A DNA stretch of 64,000 nucleotides from Diphasiastrum complanatum (lineage: Eukaryota > Streptophyta > Lycopodiopsida > Lycopodiales > Lycopodiaceae), in contig MU832073.1 in the NCBI GenBank assembly GCA_029204225.1, forward strand, positions 24,484 through 88,483, given 5' to 3'. The position numbers and the translations under genes are program-made. Below, one piece after another: positions 1-11,335 of the stretch (position 1 is its first letter; every line of letters starts with the position of its first letter). The notes under the pieces are model-generated. The model was not told where the DNA came from. It did not search any database and was given only the letters and a program-made list of their open reading frames with translations.

Positions 1-1030
1 TCTGATTGTCTATGTCTGCTGCAATCTGCTAATTAGCAGCGCTTCAGCAATACTCTATGATCCAAGCTTCTAACTTGAGAAAATGATCAGTTATTTATAC
101 TAGTTAGGAATGCCGTATGGGCTTATTCAAATGACAGTGAAAAGACAGTCGTTTGGCCGTTGATTGCAATTGGCACTTAGCCATATTGCGTTGTCACTTA
201 TCTAGTTAGGTTATCCGGTAATTACTTGCTAACAGTGATTAGAGCAAGTCGTTAGCTTTATAAAAAGTGGTAACATGATCAATTATCCTTCGACAATCAA
301 TAGTCGCTCGATAGTTGTCGTTGTCGATTCGACCCACCTGTTGGTGATTCTCGTGTATTTCTGCAAACTGTGCGATAATGCGAGTAAAAATGCAGAAACT
401 GGATAGTGAATGGATGTAGATTAAAGATTGGACTATAAGGATAATAATCCAACAACTGAGTATACGGTGATAGGAACGACAAGTAGCATGTAAAAGGTGT
501 GGTTCACGTGCACGTCCATGGATCACGAGTTGGTGGTGAGAACGTCATAGCAAGGTTGTCATATGGAATGTGTTGGAGTGAATTTATGTCTGGAAGGCTT
601 AGATGGAAAGGCCATTGAGGTACCTATATGGAGTGTTGTGGTGAGGAAGGCGGCATGTGTCTATCATGTGGAAAGTAGTGAAGCAATGAGGTGAGGGACT
701 CCTAGTATATCCTCATATAAGAGTGATTGAAGGTATATCTGGGTGCGCACATTTAAGGGAGGCGTGGTGAGAAGATCGCCAAGTAAAGATCCTCTCCGCC
801 AAAAGGAGTAGTGTGGAGCCAAACCACCCAACCAACTGGAAGCCGAGAGTCAAACCCCAATCAACTTCACTCTCAAGCCACAGTGACTGAATACAAGAGA
901 GGAGAGGTTTCAAGTGGAGGAGGGCGAGTTCCTATAGGTATATATAGACCTCTGGAGTCTAGGAATTTTCTTTCTAGGATCCTATTTCTCATCCAAATGC
1001 TTTTGATCTCCTCTACATGCATATATAGCT
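1..1030. other. Non-coding, probably LTR-derived sequence
   Basis: No gene is visible. Read on the minus strand, roughly 950 down to 600 resembles an LTR: a TATATATA box-like run near 940, then a segment with GTTGGTTGGGTGGTT near 830. A similar word order (TTGGTTGGGTGGTT) occurs in the LTR-like block near 37570. This supports a 3' LTR of the minus-strand element whose integrase piece lies at 1155-1529. No boundaries could be set. Any upstream VPS24 exons are not visible here. Confidence 0.4.
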
Positions 1031-1154
1031 GTCAATCACCAGGCACTATCTCCAGATGTCCTAATGGGTATGCCTGGGCCCTCACAAGGTTATTAACTAC
1101 ATTTCTGGCCTAGTCCCCGAAATGGCTAGGCGTAAGTAATAAACTAAAAAACCA
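1031..1154 (-). repeat. LTR-like dispersed repeat, copy A
   Basis: This block contains GGGCCCTCACAAGGTTATTA followed by an ACTA...GGCCTAGTCC segment, also present at 7630-7770, 33330-33450 and, inverted, at 37165-37280. It directly follows, in minus orientation, the end of a gypsy integrase piece, where a 3' LTR start is expected. The family assignment is inferred from word sharing, not from an alignment. Confidence 0.55.
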
Positions 1155-1529
1155 ATTTTCTTTATAATCCGAAACGGTCCACAATATTTGTTAGGCAACT
1201 TATAATGCTTTCCGGTACGCATAGTTCTAGAATCTTTTGGAATTCTAAGATATACCTAGTCATCAACTTTAAAAACTCTAGGAGATCTCTTAAAATCGGC
1301 ATAGTGCTTAGCTCTGTCCTGAGCACTAGGATATTATCACGTGCCACTTGCAACATTTTTCGCTTATGATGTAGGAAATTAGCAACTTAAAAACGGACTA
1401 TAACTTGTAGCAGAATGTTTTCTTCTATTGTAAGCCCACTGAGACGGCCTGTGAGACACATATGTTGTCAACATATCCTCCATAGTTTAATTAGTTCTTT
1501 CAGTTTGTCCATCTGATTTAGGATGATCG
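1155..1529 (-). pseudogene. Ty3/gypsy integrase fragment (decayed)
   Basis: On the minus strand this encodes the end of a gypsy pol polyprotein. From 1529 downward it shows the integrase segment around the catalytic Glu (HPKSDGQTER, then MEDML). A stretch ending in KHYADFKRSP follows, and then the GPY/F module with YCGPF near 1175. An in-frame TAG interrupts the pre-GPY/F region and another stop follows TERTN. About 200 residues of the normal integrase between these blocks are missing, so this is a deleted relic. The upstream part of the element is replaced at 1530 by a LINE on the opposite strand. It is clearly non-functional. Confidence 0.85.
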
Positions 1530-3137
1530 GGATGTTCTCTTTCACCGGTTCTCTTTGGATTATACATTGATGAGTTAGAGCGAGTCATCTCACAGTGTGG
1601 CGGGGCTGGATGTAGACTTGGCACCATTTTGATTGCTATTCTCCTCTATGCGGATGATGTGGTACTTGTATCCCCGACCAGAGAGGGATTACAGTACAGG
1701 GATTTTGTACCAGATGGGGATTGGGGGTGAACACTACGAAGACCAAAGTTATGGTCTTCAACACTTCTCGGGCTTTCATGCAGCGCCAGGAGTTCACCCT
1801 AGATGGGCAGGCCTTAGAGGTAGTTTCCTCTTATACTTATTTGGGAATACTCTTTTCTGGTCCTAATTTAGCATGCGACAGGCGGCCACCACCCGACTTG
1901 GGAGGGGCACTCCTCTCTTGTTCAGCTTGAGCGGTTCTGCTTTAGGAAGCTCATCAGAGATGCTCGTAGTAAGTGTAGACTTTTTGATACTATTGTCACC
2001 CCCACTGCCATGTATGCAGCAGAGGCATGGTGTACTGGTCTCTCGTCATCACACTGGGCCAACATTTCACGATTACAGACCACTATGTTAGCTCGTATGA
2101 TTCGGGCGAAGCCCTCTGTTCCGCACGAGATCCTTCTTGCAGAGTTTGCCGTTCCACCCATTTAGATAGATGCCGCTTTACATCTTATCACATATATTCA
2201 GAGAGTCCAGGCTCTGCCTGATGCAGATATGAGATATACACAGATAGCACTTGTTTCCTCACACTCACTTCATGACCAGGGCTATCGACTGTCGTGGTTC
2301 TCCCAGGCATCCCACTTCCTCCTTGAGTCATTTGGTATCCACATTACAGAGCTCCCCTCAGGTACTCATCAGTATATCAAGCGCGTCTTATATCGGGCAT
2401 ACCTCGATCATACTTGGAGACGACAACGTGGGGTTAAACCCGACTATTACGGGACTCACTTTATTGAGCTTGAGATAGCAGGGTTCCCAGTTTTGCCACA
2501 CTATTTGGACTCAGGGTTATCACACTGCTTCAGATTTACATTGGGCCAGCTTCGTGTATCATCACATCAGTTGGCTATTGAGACTGGGAGATTCCAGGGT
2601 ATTCCGAGAGCGGAGCAGATTTGTCAGTTATGCTCCTTGGATGAGGTGGAGTCAGAGGAGCACTTTATCTTTAGATGCCCAGTATATTACGAGATCAGAG
2701 GGAGATACCACTGTTTGTTCCGTGACACACCCGTCACCCTACGATCCCTCCTAGCCTATGAGGACTCCAGATGCGCCGCACTCATGATACGGGAGATGTT
2801 TATACTACGACAGGGGCTGTGTCAGACAGCCCAGCAGAGTCATGTTTCTCAGCCTCAGATCACTTCTTTCTTCTCCAGGAGGAGAGGACGAGACCTAGTA
2901 TTTGATGATGATGATGATGGTGATGATGACTTTCCTGCCATACAGATCGGAGACAGTGCCCCACACATACCCATGTTGCAGCACGAGCTACTCGACTTAC
3001 CACGAGGAGACCTCTTCACCCTCCTAGACGATGTCAGCGACCACCAGTGGCCCTCCATGCGGCCCGTATTACATCCTTTTACAGCATCAGCAGGACAGGA
3101 TTGGATGATAGTGTCATACCCCACTCATGACTTTTAG
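1530..3137 (+). pseudogene. LINE ORF2 C-terminal part (reverse transcriptase)
   Basis: Reading begins with the LINE RT signature GCSLSPVLFGLYID, followed about 30 residues later by the catalytic ILLYADDVVLVSP. A frame change near 1710 leads into TKTKVMVFNTS and SSYTYLGILF, then the first frame resumes near 1926 (RKLIRDARSKCRLFD). A TAG interrupts near 2163, after which 2229-3137 is open for 302 codons. That stretch carries the LINE C-terminal zinc knuckle, CQLCSLDE...HFIFRC, spaced C-x2-C-x9-H-x4-C, at 2618-2675. An Asp-rich run (2900-2930) is in the tail. The endonuclease and N-terminal RT are absent. Two frame changes and a stop make it inactive. Confidence 0.88.
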
Positions 3138-3317
3138 CAGTATACATGCTCCCACATGTTTCATATATTATCACATCTATTTCAGTTCATAGCTTTAGAT
3201 TTGTTATTTATGTTACTGTTTTGGAGATGTTTCATACGCTCCCATTGTTACCACATACTTGACATGTACATTTACTAGTCTTATATGCCTTTTGGCATGG
3301 AAAAGACATTAATAAAG

Positions 3318-3332
3318 CTTTCTTTCTTTCTT

Positions 3333-3386
<54 letters not shown>

Positions 3387-3390
3387 CCCC
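3318..3390 (+). repeat. CTTT/CT microsatellite (LINE tail)
   Basis: About five CTTT units pass into some 23 CT units and then a C run. It directly abuts the LINE 3' end, so it is best read as that element's tail, expanded after insertion. Confidence 0.9.
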
Positions 3391-3592
3391 AAGGGTTTTA
3401 TGATGGTGTTCTTGGGATTAAAAGGTTGTTGCAAGTGCACATTAACATGGAATTATAATGCCTGATGATTAAGAGTTAGTAATCTAGTTTTTCTAGCATG
3501 CACAGTACCCTGTCTGCATCCAAAGAGTAAAAATATATTTGAACTTAATGGTCATTGACTCATCTATTTACAAGTCTTATTCAATTTTACAG

Positions 3593-4307
3593 CTACTGCA
3601 AGGGCAGTTGGGCATTTATCTAAAAGCGCAGACGTAATGAAGCTGGTCAATGGACTTATGAAAGCCCCAGAAATGGCAGTCCAAATGCAGGAACTTTCTA
3701 AAGAAATGATGAAGGTCATTGTGCCGATTCTTCCCTCTTATGTTCAATGCTCCTATCTTTGTTTCTACTTGACCTTGTTTCTGCAATTGACTCTTCATAA
3801 TTTATATGCTTAGTGTCACATCTTTAGTTATGCAGGTGCTTTTCTTAAGACACTTTTCTGAACCAGCTTGGAATGCTTTTTTTACAGGCAGGAGTTATTG
3901 AAGAGATGGTGAATGATGTTGTTGATTCAGCAATGGATTCTGAAGATATGGAAGAAGAGATTGAAGAGGAGGTTGACAAAGTTTTGTCAGAGGTGGCTGG
4001 AGAAACAGCAGCTCAACTCCCCACAGCTCTTAGAAGAGAAAAACAGAAGCAGCCTGTCCAACAAGAGGTTGAAACAACTGAAGAGGTAAGGGCTGTATTC
4101 TGCTACATGGTATCTTTGCAATTTCAAGGAATTGAAGTTTGAGCACAAATACCAAAGATCTCTATGAGCATTGCTGCTGCACTTACGAATTTTTTTGTGA
4201 TGTAACTGGAAATGAATTGGCAGCAGCAAGCTCTAGCAGAGGGTGGCAGCAATGACGAAGAAGAACTGGAAGCTTTACGTGCAAGACTTGCAAATGTACG
4301 GTCTTAG
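3593..4307 (+). CDS. VPS24: VPS24 / CHMP3 ESCRT-III subunit, last three exons (partial)
   Basis: Three coding exons are visible: 3593-3714, 3888-4085 and 4224-4307 (TAG). They are separated by GT-AG introns, and the last two junctions are in phase 0. They encode the C-terminal half of the ESCRT-III subunit Vps24/CHMP3, which co-polymerises with Snf7 and Vps2 on endosomal membranes to form multivesicular-body vesicles. Diagnostic stretches are TARAVGHLSKS and MKAPEMAVQMQELSKEMMK, then the acidic SEDMEEEIEEEVDKVL. The C-terminus is EELEALRARLANVRS, matching the MIT-interacting motif that recruits Vps4-type ATPases. The basic N-terminal helices are missing; no exon for them is visible in 1-3592, so the gene extends upstream with a long intron that may hold the LINE. 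The last exon could start at 4224 or 4227 because of a CAGCAG acceptor. Reading is intact. Confidence 0.92.
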
Positions 4308-4490
4308 ACTTGGGTCATGGAGCCTGTGTGATCCTGATGCAAACTATGTGATAAGTAAGCTTTCTTTAAATGGTGTGCTGTTTGAGATGCAAGATTGAAA
4401 CCCCCGTTGCAAGAAAAATTTGGAAGGCTTGTATGTGTGTTTAGTGGCCCAGACATCAATATATAATAAATTTTATCATATCTCTCTTTT
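4308..4490 (+). other. VPS24 3' UTR with poly(A) signal
   Basis: The sequence after the TAG stop is T-rich and has AATAAA at 4465-4470, a suitable distance downstream for the VPS24 transcript. The cleavage site was not determined. Confidence 0.6.
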
Positions 4491-5633
4491 TGACAAAAGT
4501 AGTGGAATGCAGTACTTATTGTTGAGTGCCACGGTTGTCACTTCTATTACATGCAAGCTCTTTAGCTGCTTGCTGGGGATGGTACATGAACCATCTGTAT
4601 GTCATTAGGAATCTTAAGTTTTATGACATGGATACACTGGAGATTTCTTAAACCCAAATCATTTAGCTAGTTATTGTGAGATATATGCACCATTAGCAAT
4701 GTGGTGAAGCATCCTTCTTCTCCAAGTGTGAATTATATGAAAATCTTCTTATCTAGATTAAATTGTTCTTGATCTATGAGAATTGTCTCTGCTATGTCAT
4801 GTTTGGCGCACACAAAATAATGATTTTTTGATTTCTATGGCGTAGTGCTAAAAATGGTTTCAAGTTTCAGACAAAAGCATGGGCTAGTTCCCATGGTTGC
4901 TTCTCATAAGGAGCTGAAGAACTATGAGCTACGTCCTAGTGACTTAAAATCCGAAGAGTAAGTCTACTATAAGATCCACCTCAAAAGCAACAGCTCCCAA
5001 GAGTCCCAACAGTTATATAACAGAACAATTTACTAGGAAAATAAATTGCAAAATAGAAGCCAGAAAATCATCTGATTCTAGGCCAATGAAATCAGGAAGA
5101 GCAAGCTTTTGTAGACTTTTGAGTTAGGAGGAATTAGCTGAACATCTGAAATGCTTGAAATTTCAAACAAAAGCACAAGCATGATAAAGAGGTGAATCAT
5201 TAAAGATTGAGTACAAGCTAAAATAGAAGCTAACACATGCAAGCAAAGTTCACAAGTGTTAGTAAGACAACTGACCTATTAATAAGACTGAAATTTCAAC
5301 TTAAAGCAGGTAGCATTTGGAGTTAACAGTAAATAATCAGGTACCACAGTAAGAAAATCCACTGAATGACAACTAAACACTTAAACAAAAAAATCAAATC
5401 TGCACAGCTACAAGTAGGTCATTCTGAATCTGCTGGAGAAATCAGCTCTGATTTTTTTGATCTTTTTTTTAATTTTAGCAGAAGCAGGTTGAACATAAAG
5501 CTGAAAACCAACTGAGAGCAAAAATCACTAGCACATATTGAGAGCCACGATACAGCAATAACAAACCATTCTTTCAATTATCACTTATTAAGCAGGACAC
5601 AGAGAAACAAGAAATTGGACTTTGACACAGAAC

Positions 5634-5635
<2 letters not shown>
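4491..5635. other. Intergenic, nothing recognised
   Basis: AT-rich sequence without convincing coding potential, RNA genes or repeats shared elsewhere in the window. Confidence 0.6.

Positions 5636-5681
<46 letters not shown>
5636..5681. repeat. (GA)n microsatellite
   Basis: About 23 uninterrupted GA units. Confidence 0.97.
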
Positions 5682-5683
<2 letters not shown>

Positions 5684-6517
5684 ACTAAAAGGAATGGAAG
5701 ACGACCAAACAAGCTTACCATATAATAGAAAGTGTGCTAGAAACTAATTTGGGTACAATACAAGTGAAATATTTTAGAAGCACAACATATGGCATTTGGT
5801 TGACCACCCAAAGCTAGGGGCTAGGGGTCCACACAATCACCATGAATGCAAAACAACTTAAAGATTACATAGAGCACCAAGGAGTCTATAAAGATTGGGA
5901 CTAGGCCAAGGGAATTGACCCTTTTCCACCATGATTGAGGATGGGCAACCTCTAGAAAAAAGTGCCAATGAATTAATGATTATTATGCAGGATAAGATGG
6001 GCATATACTTGGCTTTTTCCCTTGTAATATTGCACTTGGGGTGAATTCTCAAGTTGTGACAATGAAAATCCATATGTAAGAAGAGGCAAAGATTAAACCT
6101 TGTGCCAACTACCTCCACCTACCTTGCCACGTGGCTTCTAGAAAACACACCTAGAATGGGGCGCCCTCCTACACTCTTACTTCATCTTCAAATTCATCTT
6201 AACAACTCTTACAAACTTTTACACCTCACCCATGCACTCCACTTCATCTTTAGTTTATTTGGAGTCTTCCCCACACCTCATACACTTGTATTTGACACCT
6301 CACTCACTATGGAATGCTTCTCCACTCTCTATATAAGGAGAAACTCCCCCCCCCTACCAAGAGGATTCCAAGATTATGCTTTCTAGTTCTTCCTCTTTGT
6401 TTGTTTTGTGTAGGTGCTTTGGAGAAAGAACTTGAAGCTTTCAAGGAGATTATGCCAAATTTGGATTGGAGGCTTTGGAAACTCAAAACATCTACGCTCT
6501 ATCCTCTTGGATTTCCC

Positions 6518-6521
<4 letters not shown>
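5682..6521. other. Intergenic, nothing recognised
   Basis: Only short unsupported reading frames occur. A CTCTATATAAGG TATA-like word is at about 6327-6338, but no gene follows it. Confidence 0.55.

Positions 6522-6563
<42 letters not shown>
6522..6563. repeat. (CT)n microsatellite
   Basis: About 20 CT units. Confidence 0.97.
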
Positions 6564-6568
<5 letters not shown>

Positions 6569-7460
6569 CACAATAAAGTAAATTGGTTCATTCCTCCACC
6601 TCGGCCCACTATTACCAAAAATCCAGCAACTCATTTATTATGAAACAAAGCTCTTTTCCCCCCATACTCGATCTTCCATAAATCAAGAACTCTCCATAAT
6701 GATCTTATGATCCTGATCCACGATTTCCACTACCAAACACCCCAAAAATTGGATGCATGCATTAAGTCCTTCTAAACTTTTGCATGTGTGCACTTTGCAT
6801 GTAACTATAGTTTGCTTATTTCCAGTTGCATGTCAAGTTTCAAAGTTGAAAATTTATCTTATATCCAAATATAAACTATCACCTAGCTCTCTTTTGAAAA
6901 AGCAAAGTTTTGCATTCTAGAAATGTCTCTAGCACAATCGTAAAATAAAAACATTATTTCATAGCTTCATGAAGCAAATCTATAAATTGTAATAGGGAAT
7001 GCAAATGCCAATTTAGATACATTTACCATATTTCCTAATTAGTAGAAGTTTGGCTGGCTATATATTCATTTGAGAATAGAATAGTTCATCGATGTAATAT
7101 GTTTTCAAGGACAACTTTGTGAAATTTACAATTTTCCAAACAATTACTCACTAATACCTATGAATGCCACTCTCAATCAACTTCAATTCTAACAACTTCG
7201 AAGTCAGCATTAAGTCGAATCATTCAAGTCTTCAAACTCGACGTTTAGATTCGAATCGATAGGCATAGTACATGCATCGAGGAATTGATGTGCATCTTTC
7301 CACCAACCACCTGATTCCCATCACTAAATACTATAATTCAATCTCATAAAAGCATTAAAAGTTTTGATTATGCTCAATATCGATCCTTACTAATCAATTT
7401 TAGCCAAAATCATTAAAATTTGACCAAAATATAGTCTCAATCCGATATTGAGTATATAAG
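6564..7460. other. AT-rich intergenic, nothing recognised
   Basis: No coding, RNA or repeat signal recognised. Confidence 0.6.
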
Positions 7461-7800
7461 CGCTTTTCATTATTATTGATACTCTTCACATGCATATAGC
7501 CATCCACGCACTAGCTCCACTAATGTGTTTAGGCCATACCAACATATATGGACTAGCAACATCTGTGCATGTGCCCATGCAAGCCAGGAATATCCCAAAA
7601 GCACTTTTCATTACTAATACTCTACACATGCATATAGCCATCCTAACCCATGCACTAGCTCCAGTAATGTGTTTGGGCCCTCACAAGGTTATTATTTACA
7701 TTATTGGCCTAGTCCAAAATAACGAGGTGTGACCCATAATTTCGTGTACTAGAGTATCGTGTATCCAAATCCTATATGCAAGACGTGGACGTAACATAGG
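7461..7800 (-). repeat. LTR-like dispersed repeat, copy B, with internal tandem duplication
   Basis: The segment CACATGCATATAGCCATCC...GCACTAGCTCCA.TAATGTGTTT.GGCC occurs twice, at about 7488-7535 and 7627-7679, in a roughly 140-bp tandem duplication. The second copy continues into GGGCCCTCACAAGGTTATTA and on to TACTAGAGTATCGTGTATCC (about 7746-7765). Those words are shared with copies at 33290-33450 and 37165-37330 (inverted). By analogy with those, the parent element is read on the minus strand. Confidence 0.6.
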
Positions 7801-10440
7801 TACAATATGTCTATTTTTGTTAGAATGACTTCTAAAATTTAAAAGATAGTTTATGCTTTGATTTATTTTTTCACACCAAAAAATGGATAATAATGAGTTG
7901 AAATTAATCATCAAACCTTTAGTGGTATGTTATGGGAGTGTAATGCACAATTTCAATATTATGTTTGTTTGTATACTTGCAATCTACAACTGATAACAAT
8001 AGTTTGTAGGCTTGGCGCTTTCCACATATTTACAATGCCCATCGATTCAAGGTATTGCCTTTTGCTGTAAAACCAAGAAATGCTAGTCACGGTATCAAAT
8101 TACTTGTTGAGTCATCATACTTAGTGCTTCTAAAATGTGATGGTTATTTTCCTACCATGAACCAACACATCCAAACTAAGATTCTCCATGTATCATTATT
8201 TTTGTAATCTTTTTTTGAAGGAATAGATTGAACACTTTTTACAGATCCCCTGCTCCAGAGGATCTATTGGCTAATTCTTTACTTCTTCAGAACTGTTTCT
8301 GCCTGTTACCAAGCTTCATGGCATTCATTAGATGTGTTCTTGATATTACAATGCCCCAACCAGGCAGAATGGACGGATTGACGTTGTAGTATAATGTCCT
8401 GCCTGTAAAAGGACAACTCATGGTCGTTCTCTCTTGAAAGCACTCACATTCAAACAAAGATGCAAGCCATGAACATTCATTTACAGATCAGCATATAGCC
8501 CAAATGAACATTCAATAGTTTCTACAGCTACCTACTCTAAAAATGAACTGAAATCAGATCCTAAGCACTACTATATTTGCATAAATTGACAAAACAAGAA
8601 ACAAGAACTAATCTACAACATTTTAGAGGTCCAAGAATCAAGAAACCAACCAGTCTTTGATTCTTGGACATCCCAAGAACATCAAGACTAGAGTGTTGGA
8701 GGATATGCAAGATTTACGCCACATTTCTAGCCTATTTAGTGTACTTGAATGCTGATTCCTACATTAATCCACAAACAAGAAATGAAAACTAATCCACAAC
8801 TAGGAAAGCAAGAAAACTAATCCACTCTAAGTCCACAACCACACACAATACGAATGGAAGGGCATGATCATAGGGGCATCACTCAAGAAAACCATCATGA
8901 TCAAGGAGCTTAGTGTAGCATCAAACTCATGGAAAATCTTCTTATTAAACATGGAGTAGATACAATGCAACAAGCTCCTCTTCACAGGGAGGGAGTCTCT
9001 TAAATAAGCAAGAGAGCTCCTTAGGTGGCATCCTAGTGGAATTTCCATAATTCACAAATTACAAGTGGAATAATGCTCTTCACTAGAGGTCACCATCAAA
9101 AGGTGGCTCAGTCTACTTTCTTTAAGAGAGGTCTACTTGCATATATTACATTTGCCTAGAAATACTAGTTCCTACATGGTCATTCCATCTTTCGGGATTC
9201 ACCATGAGGTTTACACAATTCTTGCTTGCCATTACTACTAGTATTCCTCGGCTCTCATACTCGGCTCTTAGTCTTCGTTAGTTTCGTCTTCTCAGAGTCC
9301 TCCTCGGTCTAAGGTGAGAGGTGCTCTTGAGTTGCTCTGTACGAGTATCTTGGGGATTCGTCAGAATCAGCCAACAAACACTTTGGCCAACATTCATTGT
9401 GCTTGGAAATTCAATTTAGAAGTTGAGCTTGGAAGATTGACTAGGATGCGAGTTTAGAAGGGGGCCTTGTTTAGTGGTCCCTTCTCAAGCTTGTCAAAGA
9501 AAAGAAAAGAAAAGAATCAACTATACAATGCTTTGTAGGGTCAATCGATGTTGGGTTTATACCGCTCTCCATAGGTTGGTCATGTTCTCCAGCATCAATC
9601 TAAGGCTTTAGGGTAGTCAACGGTTTCCAACTACGGACAATTCCTGCAAAGCCCATACTAGCACCATTTCTACATACAAGCCCATACCATTGGTCAAGGT
9701 CTTTGGAACCAAATTGGCCCGAGTTTGTGAATTTGCCAAAAAGCCAATAGATGGCCAACAATGGAAGACATTTCAAAGTTTCAAATGAAATAAGCACCAA
9801 GAAAGCACACACAAAGAGAGGCTTGAAGAAAGATAAGAGGCACATCACACAAGGAGACGATCAATTATCAAAGCTCTATCAACATATTCCATGCATAGAA
9901 TTTTGGTTGTCATGTGAATTTTGATCTTAATATTAGTATTTCCAACAACTTGGATGCTAAGTGGGATAGGATCTTAAACCTGTCTCCATGATTAACTTTT
10001 CAAAAGTTTTGCAATTGGCAATTATGACACATGGCTAACATCCAAGCGAGCGGGCATAATTCATAAACCAACATTAAGTGCCATCTCTCTTAATGTCCAT
10101 GCATGGCAATGACTCCTGCCCAAAAGGACATACAACAAGGTCTTCACCAACATGATGCTTTTTTGTTATATGATATGAGCTATATTGGCCTAGGTGTAAG
10201 CCCAGGTGTGACCACAGAATCAAACCTTGGCAACTAGACCCAACTGAGTCACATTACAAAACCACATCTCGAAAATATGCCACCCGATTGGGGAATGGTA
10301 ATTTTCAAGAAGCCAGGTATTTCACATGACAAGATGTAATCTTTTTGGCCATTCTTTGAAAAACATAGGGCTCCTTGAAGGACATCAATCTTTGCACGTA
10401 ACAAGCTCATGAACAATATTGTTTGTGTTATTGTCATTAA
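7801..10440. other. Intergenic, nothing recognised
   Basis: AT-rich sequence with short unsupported frames. An 82-codon minus frame at 9600-9848 starts with a hydrophobic stretch but lacks any family motif. Small AAAAG repeats occur near 9495. No repeat shared with the rest of the window was seen. Confidence 0.5.
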
Positions 10441-11335
10441 ACTCTAAATTCAGTATATTGTGGGTGGCGGGACCCGGTTTCAGGGTGGTGGCGTCAAGGC
10501 TGTAGTGGAGTCTGTGGAATTCCTACTGGACCACCAACGCAAAATGGATGGGTGGGGGAAGCTTGAAGGAAGCCAGGAAGATCTCAGACGGACAGACACA
10601 CACACACACACCAGCAAGTATGATGAGTCCTGGCGTACCATCGGAATTTGGCAGCCATTAAATGGTTACCCACTTCAGTCACCAAGTTTCTACTTTCCAC
10701 CCAACCCCAACTGAAAAGTAGGAATTTCATTCATTTCAGCAAGAAAATTATGAGAGCAGGCAGAGAGTGCCAGGGAGCAAGGAGCTACCCAGGGCAGGGC
10801 TGGTCCACACTAAACTGGGAAACTGGAATCACCTCTAATCACGCCACTTCATCCCTCCCTCCGCTAACCTACACAAAACCAACCAACCACCATCAGGATC
10901 ACACTAATTGGAGATTAGCTCTGATTTGCCTCCTCTAATCTACTCACTAAATCTCTCCTATAATGTGCTCATTAGCTCGGATCATGCCACTTAACTCTGG
11001 TGCGTATTATTTAACTGCGGTGATACTATTGAATAGATAATAATAATAATAATATGAGGAGCTGGGTGATTAAGAGGGGATTGTTTGTAAGTGGGATTTC
11101 CCTCCACAGTGGCTCTGAGAGTTCTCTTTTTCTGTGTTGCGCTGAGCTTTCTTTTTGTGTGCATGTCAGTCTGATCGATCACATTACTCGATCGCGCTCT
11201 TCTCTCGGCAAGATCGGATTTTAAGGAATTGTGCTCGCTGGGAAGGCGCATCTGCAGGTGGGTTTTGCACGGGAGCTTGTGTCTTGGCGTGAGTGTGAGA
11301 AATTGATGCAGGCAGCCAAGGCGGGGTCGAGGAAA
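10441..11335 (+). promoter_or_regulatory. Upstream region of the LTPG gene
   Basis: No gene is seen. A short (CA)n run lies at about 10593-10614 and AATAAT repeats at about 11038-11052. The 5' UTR probably begins in the pyrimidine-rich sequence before 11220. No TATA box was placed with confidence. Confidence 0.4.

Larger units (their letters stand above)
1530..3390 (+). mobile_element. 5'-truncated LINE (non-LTR retrotransposon)
   Basis: The insert starts abruptly inside the reverse transcriptase (GCSLSPVLFGLYIDELERVI) and runs through a YADD box, the thumb region and the C-terminal domain. A non-coding 3' tail (3138-3317, with AATAAA near 3310) follows, then a CTTT/CT simple repeat. Abrupt 5' truncation with a simple-repeat 3' tail is the hallmark of target-primed reverse transcription. 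It sits between a gypsy fragment and VPS24 exons, so it is probably within or just upstream of a VPS24 intron. Clade was not assigned. Confidence 0.85.

Noticed and set aside
239-526. 95-codon minus frame
   Set aside because: No recognisable domain and no conserved neighbours; likely chance.
2855-3124. Minus frame of 89 codons
   Set aside because: It is the antisense shadow of the LINE C-terminal domain.
6383-6643. Frames with long Arg-Glu or Leu-Ser repeats
   Set aside because: They are translations of the (CT)n microsatellite.
9600-9848. 82-codon minus frame with hydrophobic start
   Set aside because: No family motif, no splice or expression signal, and a length expected by chance.
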